Below, in pieces: positions 9,601 through 17,760 of a stretch of 47,287 nucleotides of DNA. Position 1 is the stretch's first letter; each line of letters opens with the position of its first letter. The stretch comes from Pseudomonas arsenicoxydans. GTDB taxonomy: Bacteria > Pseudomonadota > Gammaproteobacteria > Pseudomonadales > Pseudomonadaceae. The stretch covers positions 1 through 47,287 of the forward strand of contig NZ_RCZE01000023.1 of the NCBI RefSeq assembly GCF_006438915.1, given 5' to 3'. The notes beneath the pieces were generated by a model that saw only the letters and a list, made by a program, of their open reading frames with translations, made no database searches and was not told the origin of the DNA. Position numbers and translations under genes: made by a program.

Positions 9601-9685
9601 GGTTCGCCACCTGATTGCCGGACGCTTGAGTGACCTGAGTTCATTGCTCGACGGCATCAGCGTGCGCAGCCGGGATTTCCGTTGA
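6608..9685 (+). CDS. dnaE2: DnaE2 (ImuC), error-prone DNA polymerase III alpha subunit
   Basis: The 1025-residue protein starts at ATG 6608, which overlaps the imuB stop by four bases. A PHP domain comes first (YAELHCLSNFSFQRG); its first HxH motif reads HxL, as usual in DnaE2 rather than DnaE1. The C-family catalytic core has PPDIDVDFEHERR with Asp372 and Asp374 as metal ligands. The helix-hairpin-helix and an OB-fold follow near the C-terminus (PVSVAGLVTGRQRPS). It extends primers past lesions in damage-induced mutagenesis with ImuA and ImuB. It is the last gene of the LexA2-controlled operon, and a REPIN follows it. Confidence 0.93.
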   Translation: MSIDYAELHCLSNFSFQRGASSALELFQRAKKHGYQALAITDECTLSGIVRAWQAAKSVELPLIIGSEIRIENGPKLVLLVENLEGYQTLCRLITQARRRTQKGQYQVLREDFSEPMPGLLVLWVPDAVDDFEQGHWLQQTFAERLWLSVQLHCDQDDTRRLEALLTLARELRIPAVASGDVHMHTRGRRALQDTMTAIRHHVPVAEAGLRLHPNGERHVRSLEILQTIYPPALLDETLAIARRCTFDLGQLRYQYPRELVPQGQTATSWLRHLTDEGIAWRWPKGPKTAVLTQIDKELKLIAELGYESYFLTVHDIVRFARDQHILCQGRGSAANSAVCFALGITEIDPDRTTLLFERFLSKERNEPPDIDVDFEHERREEVLQYVFQRYGRTRAALTAVVSTYHAAGAVRDVAKALGLPPDQINALADCCGHWSDTAPPVERLLEGGFDPESAVLRRVLSLTQQLIGFPRHLSQHPGGFVISEQPLDSLVPVENAAMAERTIIQWDKDDLDAVGLLKVDILALGMLSAIRRCFDLLRRHRNLDLSLATIPSEDSATYDMIGHADTIGVFQIESRAQMSMLPRLKPRKFYDLVIEVAIVRPGPIQGGMVHPYLRRRNKEEPETYPSPELEAVLKRTLGVPLFQEQVMQIAIVAADYSPGEADQLRRSMAAWKRHGGLEPHKDRLAAGMKKNGYTAEFAAQIFEQIKGFGSYGFPESHAASFALLTYASCWLKCHEPAAFACALINSWPMGFYSPDQILQDARRHHLQIRPVDVRASDWDCSLEPITGAQPAIRMGLRMIKGFREDDARRIEAARARGVFVDIADLGERARLDARAQEQLADAGALRGLAGDRHRARWEVAGVQKQLGLFAGLRSQEEVAVVLPKPTVGEDLQADYASVGTTLGPHPLALLRGELRARRCRSSQELMTVEHGRPVSVAGLVTGRQRPSTASGVTFVTLEDEFGNVNVVVWRDLAERQRQVLVGSQLLKVDGRWEKVGEVRHLIAGRLSDLSSLLDGISVRSRDFR

Positions 9686-9740
9686 ATGCGAAATGTGTGG
9701 CTCCGACAGATTATGGGTGATGGCTAGCGTTCGACAACCT

Positions 9741-9834
9741 CTGTGGCGAGGGAGCTTGCTCCCGCTGGACTGCGTAGCAGTCCCATTTTTGGGAGCGCTT
9801 CGCACTCCAGCGGGAGCAAGCTCCCTCGCCACAG
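9741..9834. repeat. REPIN (class B), 29-bp perfect arms
   Basis: CTGTGGCGAGGGAGCTTG begins a 29-base arm at 9741-9769 that is repeated as its exact reverse complement at 9806-9834. Between the arms are smaller hairpins (GGACTGCGTAGCAGTCC). This is the standard two-REP arrangement of a REPIN. It sits between dnaE2 and the kinase gene. The core differs from the GGGAGCGGGCTTGCTCG type found at four other sites in the window. Confidence 0.85.
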
Positions 9835-9957
9835 AAGCCCGGATGGTTTGAATCAGCTAACCTCTATGAAACCATTTGCCGTCGGCGATGCTCGAAACAA
9901 ACGGGCCGCGCCGCGATCCCTTGAGCCAGTTCATCTACAGAGACTAAGAGCCAGTCA

Positions 9958-12067
9958 ATGCAGTTTCTAGAGCAAAGCCACGGGTGTGCCGGCTGGAACG
10001 GCGAAATGGCCGGACGCATTCGTGCATTCGACTGGGGCCAGACCGAACTGGGCAGCCTCGACAGCTGGCCCGCGAGTCTGTGCAGCACGGTGCAGTTGAT
10101 GCTGGCCTCGCCACTGCCAATGGTGATGCTGTGGGGCCACGCCGGGTACATGATCTACAACGATGCCTACTCCCAATTCGCCGGTGGCCGCCATCCTTAC
10201 CTGTTGGGCTCCCCGGTGGAATTGGGCTGGCCGGAAGTCGCCGAATTCAATCGCAATGTGGTCGATACCTGCCTGGCGGGCGGAACCCTGTCCTATCGCA
10301 ATAAAGAATTGGTATTGCTGCGCGACGGGATCCCCGAAGACGTGTGGCTGGACCTCTATTACAGCCCGGTCGCCAATGATGCCGGCACACCCGCCGGGGT
10401 CATGGCGATGGTGGTCGATACCACCGAACACGTAATTTCCGAACGCCGCCGCCAAGCCGCCGAAGACGCCTACCGCGCCGACAACGAACGGGTTCGTCTG
10501 GCACTCAATGCCGGGGCGTTGCTCGGCTCGTTCGTCTGGGACATCAAGGGCAACAGGCTCTCTGGCGACGAGCGTTTCGCCCGCACCTTTTCCTATCCTG
10601 CCGATCAGGACCTGGCCGACCTGCCGACAGATGTCGCCGAAGCCAGGATTCATCCCGATGACATGAGTTGGGTGCAGGAACAGGTCAAACAGTCGGTCGA
10701 AACTGGAGATGCGTTCAATGCCGAGTATCGGGTCTTGCGTCCAGATGGCACTTACCTGTGGGTGCAGGCCAGCGGCTGTTGTGAGTTCAATGAGCAGGGC
10801 GAAGCGTTCCGCTTTCCCGGTGTATTGATCGACATCCATGAACGCAAGTCCGCCGAAGAATCCTTGCTCAGGTTCACCCGCAACCTGGAACAGCGCGTCG
10901 CCGATGAAGTGGAAGCGCGACTGGCTGCCGAAGAACAACTGCGCCAATCGCAGAAACTCGAAGCCATCGGCGGCCTCACCGGTGGCGGCCCACGACTTCA
11001 ATAACCTGCTGCAGGTGATCGCTGGCAACTTGCACTTGCTGGCGCGGCATGAGCCGGACAACCCCAACGTCCAGCGCCGGGTCAAAGCGTCGATTGCCGC
11101 GGTTGAACGTGGCGCCAAATTGTCTTCGCAATTGCTGGCGTTTGCCCGCCGCCAGCCACTGTCGCCAGCGGTGTGCAATCCACGGCAGGTCTTCGATGGT
11201 CTGGCGGAGCTGTTGCAACGGGCGCTGGGCGAAACCTTGCAGATCAAGGTGAATGCGCCGGATGAACCCTGGCACATCTTCGCGGATCGCAATCAGTTGG
11301 AGAACGCCATTCTCAACCTGGCGATCAATGCCCGTGATGCGATGAAAGGCGAGGGCACCATCAACCTGAGTGCCGAGCACATCACCCTCGACCCGAAGTT
11401 TTGTGCGGGCAAGGGCATCTTGGCTGGCGACTACGTCTGTGTCGCGGTGGCAGACACCGGTATTGGCATGCCGCCGCAGGTACTCGCGCAAGCCTTCGAA
11501 CCGTTTTTCACCACCAAGGCCGACGGCCAGGGCACGGGTCTGGGGTTGAGTATGGTGTTCGGTTTCGTCAAGCAGAGCGGCGGGCACATCGAGATTTCCA
11601 GCATCGAGGGTCTTGGCACTCGGGTGAAGTTGTACTTTCCGCGTAGCCTGCGACCCGCACCCAGTGAAATCACGCAGCATGATCCGCATCAGCGCGGTGG
11701 TCATGAAACCATTCTGGTGGTCGAAGACAACGAAGCAGTCCGCGCCTCGGCGGTGGAGTTGCTGCGTGAGGAAGGCTATCAGGTGATGACGGCGGCCAAC
11801 GGCGACCAGGCGATGCAGATGTTGCTGGAAGGCACGGCGGTGGAGTTGATTTTCACGGATGTGGTCATGCCCGGCCTGATCAAAAGCGCGGACCTCGCCG
11901 CATGGGCCAAAGTGCAGAATCCGCCGGTGGCGGTGTTGTTCACCTCGGGGCATACCCGTGACATTATCTCGCGCAACCACCAACTCAGCCCCGACACCTA
12001 TTTGCTGAGCAAGCCTTACGGGCCTGAATCACTGACCCGCATGGTGCGCACGGTCCTCAATGGTTAA
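9958..12067 (+). pseudogene. PAS-PAS hybrid histidine kinase/response regulator broken by a frameshift
   Basis: Two overlapping frames make one protein. Frame one (9958-11004) encodes two PAS domains (about residues 50-170 and 180-300) and a coiled segment, then reads QKLEAIGGLTGG and runs into wrong residues and a stop. Frame two resumes at 10988 with AHDFNNLLQVIAGNL, the H-box that should follow directly. It continues through HATPase motifs (NAILNLAINARDA, ADTGIGM, GTGLGLS) and a receiver domain with the phospho-Asp in FTDVVMP. Relatives read GGVAHDFNN, so two bases seem to be missing at about 10986-10988. The break lies just before the phosphoacceptor His, so no kinase would be made. A sequencing error is possible. 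Confidence 0.8.
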
Positions 12068-12078
12068 TGCAGTCCCAA

Positions 12079-12168
12079 TGTGGGAGCGGGCTTGCTCGCG
12101 AAAGCGGCCGAACATTCAACATTGATGTTGCCTGATACACCGCCTTCGCGAGCAAGCCCGCTCCCACA
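12079..12168. repeat. REPIN (class A)
   Basis: TGTGGGAGCGGGCTTGCTCG and its inverse face each other across about 40 bp. This is the commonest palindrome type in the window. It separates the kinase pseudogene from uvrA2. Confidence 0.85.
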
Positions 12169-12209
12169 TTGGGTCGGTGTTTATTCAGTTATTTCATTAA
12201 GGGTTTTCG

Positions 12210-14846
12210 ATGACATCCAAGCGCACCTCCAACCCTCCCTCCGGCATAGTCAGGGTGCGTGGCGCCCGGGAACACAACCTCAAGAACATCGATGTCGACA
12301 TCCCGCGCGATGCGCTGGTGGTGTTCACCGGTGTCTCCGGTTCGGGCAAGTCTTCGCTGGCGTTTTCAACCCTTTACGCTGAAGCGCAGCGCCGCTATTT
12401 CGAATCCGTGGCGCCGTATGCGCGACGGCTGATCGATCAGGTCGGCGTGCCGGATGTCGATTCCATCGAAGGCTTGCCGCCGGCCGTGGCCCTGCAGCAA
12501 CAACGGGGCACGCCAAGTACCCGTTCTTCAGTGGGCAGCGTGACGACGCTGTCGAGCCTGATCCGCATGCTCTACTCGCGGGCCGGCAGTTATCCGCCCG
12601 GGCAAGCGATGCTCTATGCCGAAGACTTTTCGCCCAACACCCCGCAAGGTGCTTGCCCGGAGTGTCATGGGTTGGGGCGGGTGTACGACGTCACTGAAGC
12701 GCTGATGGTCCCCGACCCGAGTCTAACCATCCGCCAGCGCGCCGTTGCTTCCTGGCCCACGGCCTGGCAAGGGCAGAACCTGCGCGACATTCTCGTGACC
12801 ATGGGTTACGACGTCGATATCCCCTGGCGAGAGCTGCCGAAAAAACAGCGTGAGTGGATTCTCTTCACCGAAGAAACACCGACGGTGCCGGTGTACGCCG
12901 GGCTCACCCCTGAAGAAACCCGCGTCGCGCTCAAACGCAAAATGGAACCGAGTTATCAGGGCACGTTCACCGGCGCCCGCCGCTACATCCTGCACACCTT
13001 CACCCACTCGCAAAGTGCACTGATGAAGAAGCGCGTTTCGCAATTCATGCTCGGCAGTCCTTGCCCGTTGTGTGACGGCAAACGGCTCAAGCGCGAGGCG
13101 TTGTCGGTGACGTTCGCGGGCTACGACATCGGCGAGTTATCGCAGATGCCGCTGCTGCAAGTGGCCGCGGTGCTGAAACCGGTGGCGGCACACAGTTATC
13201 TGGAACAGGCCGATGAGGCGGGTGAAGTGTTGACCCACCGGCAAACCCGCGAGGCCCGCGAAGCACGAGTCGCCCACGGTGCGAGCGGGCATGCCAACGC
13301 GCCGGACGTGCGCCACACACCGAATCTGTCGGTGGAAAAACGCCTGGCCGCGCAACGCATCGCCCAGGATTTGCTGGAGCGGGTCAGCACCCTGACGGAC
13401 CTGGGCCTCGGTTACCTGGCACTGGAGCGCAGCACGCCGACGCTGTCCTCCGGCGAGTTGCAGCGCCTGCGGCTGGCGACGCAACTGGGCTCGCAACTGT
13501 TCGGTGTGATCTACGTGCTGGATGAGCCTTCAGCCGGCCTGCATCCGGCGGATGGCGAGGCGTTGTTTGAAGCACTGCAACGCCTGAAGGCCGCCGGCAA
13601 TACGCTGTTTGTGGTTGAGCATGATCTGGAAACCATGCGCCGCGCCGACTGGTTGATCGACGTCGGACCGGCGGCGGGCGAGAACGGCGGCCAGATCCTC
13701 TACAGCGGCCCGCCGTCAGGGTTGGCCGCGGTGACGAACTCACAGACCCGTGCCTACCTGTTTGCCGAACAGGTCGCCGAACCCCGTGCCAGCCGCAAGG
13801 CTACGGATTGGCTAAGACTGGAGGGCATCACCCGCAACAACCTGAACAACCTCAGCGTCGAGTTTCCACTGGGCTGTTTTACCGCCGTGACGGGTGTGTC
13901 CGGTTCCGGTAAATCGAGCCTGGTCAGTCAGGCCTTGCTGGAACTGGTCGGCGCGCATTTAGGCCGGAGCGCCAGCGAAAACGAAGCCGAAGCGTTAAGC
14001 CTTGAGGACGATGCGCCGCAGGTTAGTGGTGGTCAGGTTACGGCGGGGCTGGAGTCGATCAAGCGTTTGGTGCAGGTCGACCAGAAACCCATCGGCCGTA
14101 CGCCGCGCTCCAATCTGGCGACCTACACTGGGCTGTTCGACAACGTGCGCAAGTTGTACGCCGCCACGCCCGAGGCACAGGCCGAAGGCTACGACGCCGG
14201 GCAGTTCTCCTTCAACGTTGCCAAGGGCCGCTGCGCGACCTGCGAAGGTGAAGGCTTTGTCAGCGTCGAATTGTTGTTCATGCCCAGCGTCTACGCACCA
14301 TGCCCGACGTGTCACGGCGCCCGCTATAACCCCGAGACGCTGGCGATTACCTGGCAAGGGTTGAACATTGCCCAAGTGTTGCAGCTGACGGTGGATGAAG
14401 CGGTCGAGGTGTTTGCCGAGCAGCCGGGCATTCGCCGCTCGCTGGAAGTGTTGCGGGATATTGGGTTGGGGTATTTGCGCTTGGGGCAGCCGGCGACCGA
14501 GTTGTCGGGCGGTGAAGCGCAGCGGATCAAACTGGCGACGGAGCTGCAACGCAATCAGCGTGGGGCGACGTTGTATGTGCTCGATGAGCCCACGACCGGT
14601 TTGCATCCGCGAGATGTGGATCGGTTGCTGGAGCAGTTGAATACGCTGGTGGTGGCGGGCCACACGGTGATCGTGGTCGAGCATGAAATGCGCGTGGTGG
14701 CGCAAAGTGACTGGGTGATCGACATCGGACCGGGGGCGGGGGATCAGGGCGGGAAAATCGTCGTGGCGGGCACGCCGCAGGCAGTGGCCAAAAGCAAGAA
14801 GAGCCGGACTGCGCCGTTTTTGGCGCGGGTGCTTGGCAGGGGTTGA
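12210..14846 (+). CDS. uvrA: UvrA2-type excinuclease ABC subunit A lacking the UvrB-binding domain
   Basis: The 878-residue protein has two ABC ATPase modules, each with Walker A GVSGSGKSS, signature LSSGELQRLRLA or LSGGEAQRIKLA, and Walker B YVLDEPSAGLHP or YVLDEPTTGLHP. Zinc-binding Cys pairs are seen (CPECHGLG, CPLCDGKR, CATCEGEG, CPTCHGAR). After GTPSTRSSVGSVTTLSSLIR the chain goes almost straight to NTPQGACPECHGLG. The roughly 100-residue UvrB-binding insertion of canonical UvrA (about 940 residues) is absent. That is the mark of the UvrA2 class, linked in other bacteria to DNA-damage tolerance or resistance to DNA-binding drugs. The housekeeping uvrA must be elsewhere. Its exact role here is not known. 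Confidence 0.9.
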   Translation: MTSKRTSNPPSGIVRVRGAREHNLKNIDVDIPRDALVVFTGVSGSGKSSLAFSTLYAEAQRRYFESVAPYARRLIDQVGVPDVDSIEGLPPAVALQQQRGTPSTRSSVGSVTTLSSLIRMLYSRAGSYPPGQAMLYAEDFSPNTPQGACPECHGLGRVYDVTEALMVPDPSLTIRQRAVASWPTAWQGQNLRDILVTMGYDVDIPWRELPKKQREWILFTEETPTVPVYAGLTPEETRVALKRKMEPSYQGTFTGARRYILHTFTHSQSALMKKRVSQFMLGSPCPLCDGKRLKREALSVTFAGYDIGELSQMPLLQVAAVLKPVAAHSYLEQADEAGEVLTHRQTREAREARVAHGASGHANAPDVRHTPNLSVEKRLAAQRIAQDLLERVSTLTDLGLGYLALERSTPTLSSGELQRLRLATQLGSQLFGVIYVLDEPSAGLHPADGEALFEALQRLKAAGNTLFVVEHDLETMRRADWLIDVGPAAGENGGQILYSGPPSGLAAVTNSQTRAYLFAEQVAEPRASRKATDWLRLEGITRNNLNNLSVEFPLGCFTAVTGVSGSGKSSLVSQALLELVGAHLGRSASENEAEALSLEDDAPQVSGGQVTAGLESIKRLVQVDQKPIGRTPRSNLATYTGLFDNVRKLYAATPEAQAEGYDAGQFSFNVAKGRCATCEGEGFVSVELLFMPSVYAPCPTCHGARYNPETLAITWQGLNIAQVLQLTVDEAVEVFAEQPGIRRSLEVLRDIGLGYLRLGQPATELSGGEAQRIKLATELQRNQRGATLYVLDEPTTGLHPRDVDRLLEQLNTLVVAGHTVIVVEHEMRVVAQSDWVIDIGPGAGDQGGKIVVAGTPQAVAKSKKSRTAPFLARVLGRG

Positions 14847-14865
14847 TGTGGTGATCTAACTGGCC

Positions 14866-14947
14866 TCTTCGCTAGCAAGCCCGCTCCCACATTTGAGGTG
14901 TGAACGACACAGATCAAATGTGGGAGCGGGCTTGCTCGCGAAGGCGG
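14866..14947. repeat. REPIN (class A) between convergent genes
   Basis: A left arm CTTCGCTAGCAAGCCCGCTC and a right arm that is its near-perfect inverse (one mismatch, TAG for GAG) flank a short spacer. It lies between the convergent uvrA2 and stressosome-operon ends and could also act as a bidirectional terminator. No separate terminator was seen there. Confidence 0.8.
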
Positions 14948-14951
14948 TCTA

Positions 14952-16895
14952 TCAGGCGTAACCGAGTGTGCGTCGGACCTTGTCCAGCAATTCATTGATC
15001 TGGAATGGCTTGACCAGCATCTCCATGCCGTCCCCGAGAAACACCTGGCGGTTAATGGCATTCTCGGCGTAACCGGTCATGAACAGGATCGGCAATCCCT
15101 CACGCCATCCTCGAGCGACATCCGCCAGTTCCCTGCCGTTCATGCGCGGAAGCCCAACGTCAGTCAGCATCAGATCAATCGAAGGGTCGTTCTGCAGGCG
15201 CTCAAGGGCGCCTTCGATATCGCCCACTTGCGTGCAGCGATACCCCGCATCCGCGAGCACCTCAGCGACAAACATGCGCACCGAAGGCATGTCCTCGACA
15301 ATCAGCACATGCTCACCCGACCCTTGCTGATCCACCGCTTCCGGGACGACGGCAGCCGTGGTCGGGTCCGAACTGGCCGGCAGCATGATGGTCACTTCAG
15401 TCCCGCGTCGGGCTACGCTGCGGATGTGCGCATCGCCCCCCGATTGCCGGGCGAAACCGTAAATGCTCGACAACCCCAACCCGGTGCCCTGACCCAGCGG
15501 CTTGGTGGTGAAAAACGGGTCGAATACCTTGTCGATCACGCTGTGCTCGATACCGGTACCGTCATCGCGCACCGACAACGCGACATAGGCGCCATCCGCC
15601 AGTTTCAGGTCGCCGTGGGAATACGCCGCGTAGGTGCTGACCCAAATGTTCCCGCCTTGCGGCAACGCATCGCGGGCGTTGATCACCAGGTTGAGCACGG
15701 CGCTTTCCAGCTGGATCGGGTCGACCAGCGCAATCGCGGCTTTGGAGGTCAGCTCGAGTTTCAGCGCGATGTGTTCGCCGATCGTGCGGACCAGCAATTC
15801 TTCGAGGGAGCGAATGTGCTCGTTGATGTCCACCGGCCGCGTATCCAGCGGTTGTTGACGGGCGAAAGCCAGCAGGCGATGGGTCAGGGCGGCGGCGCTC
15901 ATGGCCGAGTTCAACGCCGCATCGGCATAGAACGCAACCTTGTCGGTGCGTGAGTCGGCGACGCGTTTCTGAATCAGTTCCAGGCTGGTGATGATGCCGG
16001 TCAGCAGGTTGTTGAAGTCATGGGCGATGCCGCCGGTCAATTTGCCCAAGGCATCCATTTTCTGCACTTGCAGCAACTGGGCTTCGGTGCGCACGCGCTC
16101 GGCGATTTCGCGTTCCAGCTGTGAAGTGGCGTCGTCGAGTCGGGCCAGGTGCGAGCGTTCGCGATGGCGGTGTTCGGTGACGTCTTCGACGAACACCAGG
16201 CTCAATCCCGGAGTGCGATACGGCGAAATCTGCCACTCGGTTTCCCGTAATTCGCCCTCCACGCGCATGTTCAAAATGCCTTTCCATCGCTCGCCAGCGA
16301 TCAGGCGCAGGCGCAGTTCTTCGATCACCGCGTCCTGCTCTTCAGCGAAGCATTCAGCGAGGGTGTCCGGGTCGATATTGTCCTGAATCAGCTGGGTAAA
16401 GGCGTGGTTGCATTCGTGAACTTTGAAATCCGCGTCCAGCACCGCAATGGGCGCCGACACGTTGACGAAAATCTCCCGGAACCGGGCTTCGCTTTCTCGC
16501 AAGGCGTTTTCGGTGTCGCGCACCCGCAGCAACGTGCGCAGGGTGGCCAGCAATACGTCCGGGTCCACGGGGTGGATCAGGTAGGCGTCCGCCCCAGCGT
16601 CCAGGCCAGTGATGATGTCGCCGGTCTGGATCGAGGCGGCCGACACGTGAATCACCGGCAACAGCGCGGTGGCAGCCTCGGCGCGCAGCTTGCGCACGAT
16701 GTCGAAACCGCTCATGTCCGGCAGGTTGACGTCCAGAATCAGCGCGTCGATGGCCTCGCTATCGATCAGGGCCAGGCCATCGCCACCGGTTCCGGCCTCC
16801 AGCACGGTGTAGCCGTGTTGTTCCAGGCGTCTGCGCAAGGCGTAGCGCGTCGCAACGTTGTCGTCGACGATCAGCAGGCGGATGTCACGTTTCAT
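14952..16895 (-). CDS. REC-PAS-HisKA-HATPase-REC hybrid histidine kinase, last gene of the stressosome operon
   Basis: The 647-residue protein is cytoplasmic, with no membrane segment. Domains in order are receiver 1 (1-125, phospho-Asp55 in LILDVNLPD), PAS (about 135-245), a coiled region, the kinase core (His292 in GGIAHDFNNLL, N-box NLVINARDA, G1 DDGTGI, G2 GTGLGLS) and receiver 2 (528-647, Asp579 in LMLTDVGLP, conserved Lys in VKPF). In receiver 1 the position normally held by the conserved Lys is His (LIHPV), which may alter its phosphorylation response. It overlaps the upstream kinase by 11 bases. No DNA-binding or GGDEF domain is present, so the final output must be another protein. 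Confidence 0.88.
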   Translation of the reverse strand: MKRDIRLLIVDDNVATRYALRRRLEQHGYTVLEAGTGGDGLALIDSEAIDALILDVNLPDMSGFDIVRKLRAEAATALLPVIHVSAASIQTGDIITGLDAGADAYLIHPVDPDVLLATLRTLLRVRDTENALRESEARFREIFVNVSAPIAVLDADFKVHECNHAFTQLIQDNIDPDTLAECFAEEQDAVIEELRLRLIAGERWKGILNMRVEGELRETEWQISPYRTPGLSLVFVEDVTEHRHRERSHLARLDDATSQLEREIAERVRTEAQLLQVQKMDALGKLTGGIAHDFNNLLTGIITSLELIQKRVADSRTDKVAFYADAALNSAMSAAALTHRLLAFARQQPLDTRPVDINEHIRSLEELLVRTIGEHIALKLELTSKAAIALVDPIQLESAVLNLVINARDALPQGGNIWVSTYAAYSHGDLKLADGAYVALSVRDDGTGIEHSVIDKVFDPFFTTKPLGQGTGLGLSSIYGFARQSGGDAHIRSVARRGTEVTIMLPASSDPTTAAVVPEAVDQQGSGEHVLIVEDMPSVRMFVAEVLADAGYRCTQVGDIEGALERLQNDPSIDLMLTDVGLPRMNGRELADVARGWREGLPILFMTGYAENAINRQVFLGDGMEMLVKPFQINELLDKVRRTLGYA

Positions 16896-17760
16896 CGGCA
16901 GGTTCCATGGCGATGGCCAGCGGGATGATCACGAAGAAGGTCGAACCGACCCCCGGTGTACTTTCGACCCCGACTTCGCCGCCCAGTAATGCGGCGAAAC
17001 GTTTGCACAACGACAATCCCAGGCCGGTGCCGCGCAAGCGCTTTTGCAGGGGGGAATCGACTTGGGAGAAGTCCTCGAACAATGCGCCATGTAGCTCGGC
17101 AGCGATACCAATTCCGGTGTCGCTGACGGCGAAGCGCACGTGGTCGGCCCCTTCGAGCCGGGCCGACACCCGTACTTCACCGCGTGTGGTGAACTTCAGC
17201 GAATTGGAAATGAAGTTTCGCAAAATCTGCGCGAGCTTCTTGTCATCAGTGTAGAGGCGCGGCAAACCCACCGGTTCTTCGAAGATCAAGTCCACGGCGC
17301 TGGCGTCGACAATCGGGCGAAACATACCGCGCAGGGCGGCGAACAAGTCGAACATGTCGAACCATGCCGGGGAAATGCTGATGCGTCCGGCCTCGATTTT
17401 CGCCAGGTCGAGTAAGTCGTCGACCATGTCGCTCAATTCCCGCGCGGCGGTGCTGACGAACGTGACCTGCTTGTGTTGCTCGGGGCTCAGCGGGCCGTCG
17501 AGTTCATCGCTCAGCAGGCTGGCGATGCTCAGGATCGAGCCCAGTGGCGTGCGAAATTCATGGCTCATGTACGACAGGAAGCGGCTTTTAAGGTCCGAGG
17601 CCTGCCGCAGTTCTTCCGCCTGGGTGTCGAGCTCTGCGTACAGCGCGAGCACGCCTTGATTGGTTTCATCGAGCTCCTCACGCAACGCTGCCGTTTCACT
17701 TTGCAAACGTGCGATCAGCGCCGAAGGATCGTCCGGCGTGAGGGTGGGTGACTCAGCCAT
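16885..17760 (-). CDS. Soluble sensor histidine kinase, stressosome operon
   Basis: The product has 291 residues from ATG 17760 (MAESPTLTPDD). An ATG 18 bases upstream is open too, but lies deeper inside the phosphatase gene. An N-terminal coiled coil (about 15-58) replaces a sensor domain and membrane anchor. The kinase core has His67 in SYMSHEFRTPLGSI, N-box LRNFISNSLKF, G1 SDTGIGIA, F-box FEDFSQVD and G2 GTGLGLSLC. It would phosphorylate a receiver domain, and the adjacent gene supplies two. It overlaps the SpoIIE-phosphatase gene by 8 bases. The input is probably protein contact with the upstream RsbT-like kinase/phosphatase, which is inference from gene order and the lack of its own sensor. 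Confidence 0.88.
   Translation of the reverse strand: MAESPTLTPDDPSALIARLQSETAALREELDETNQGVLALYAELDTQAEELRQASDLKSRFLSYMSHEFRTPLGSILSIASLLSDELDGPLSPEQHKQVTFVSTAARELSDMVDDLLDLAKIEAGRISISPAWFDMFDLFAALRGMFRPIVDASAVDLIFEEPVGLPRLYTDDKKLAQILRNFISNSLKFTTRGEVRVSARLEGADHVRFAVSDTGIGIAAELHGALFEDFSQVDSPLQKRLRGTGLGLSLCKRFAALLGGEVGVESTPGVGSTFFVIIPLAIAMEPADET

Noticed and set aside
10970..11004. Programmed frameshift in the hybrid kinase
   Set aside because: No slippery heptamer, Shine-Dalgarno-like stimulator or clear downstream structure at the site. A missing GT/TG pair explains it better.
12079..12168. CRISPR-like repeats formed by the scattered palindromes
   Set aside because: The repeats are single paired palindromes at separate intergenic sites, not regularly spaced direct repeats; they are REPINs.
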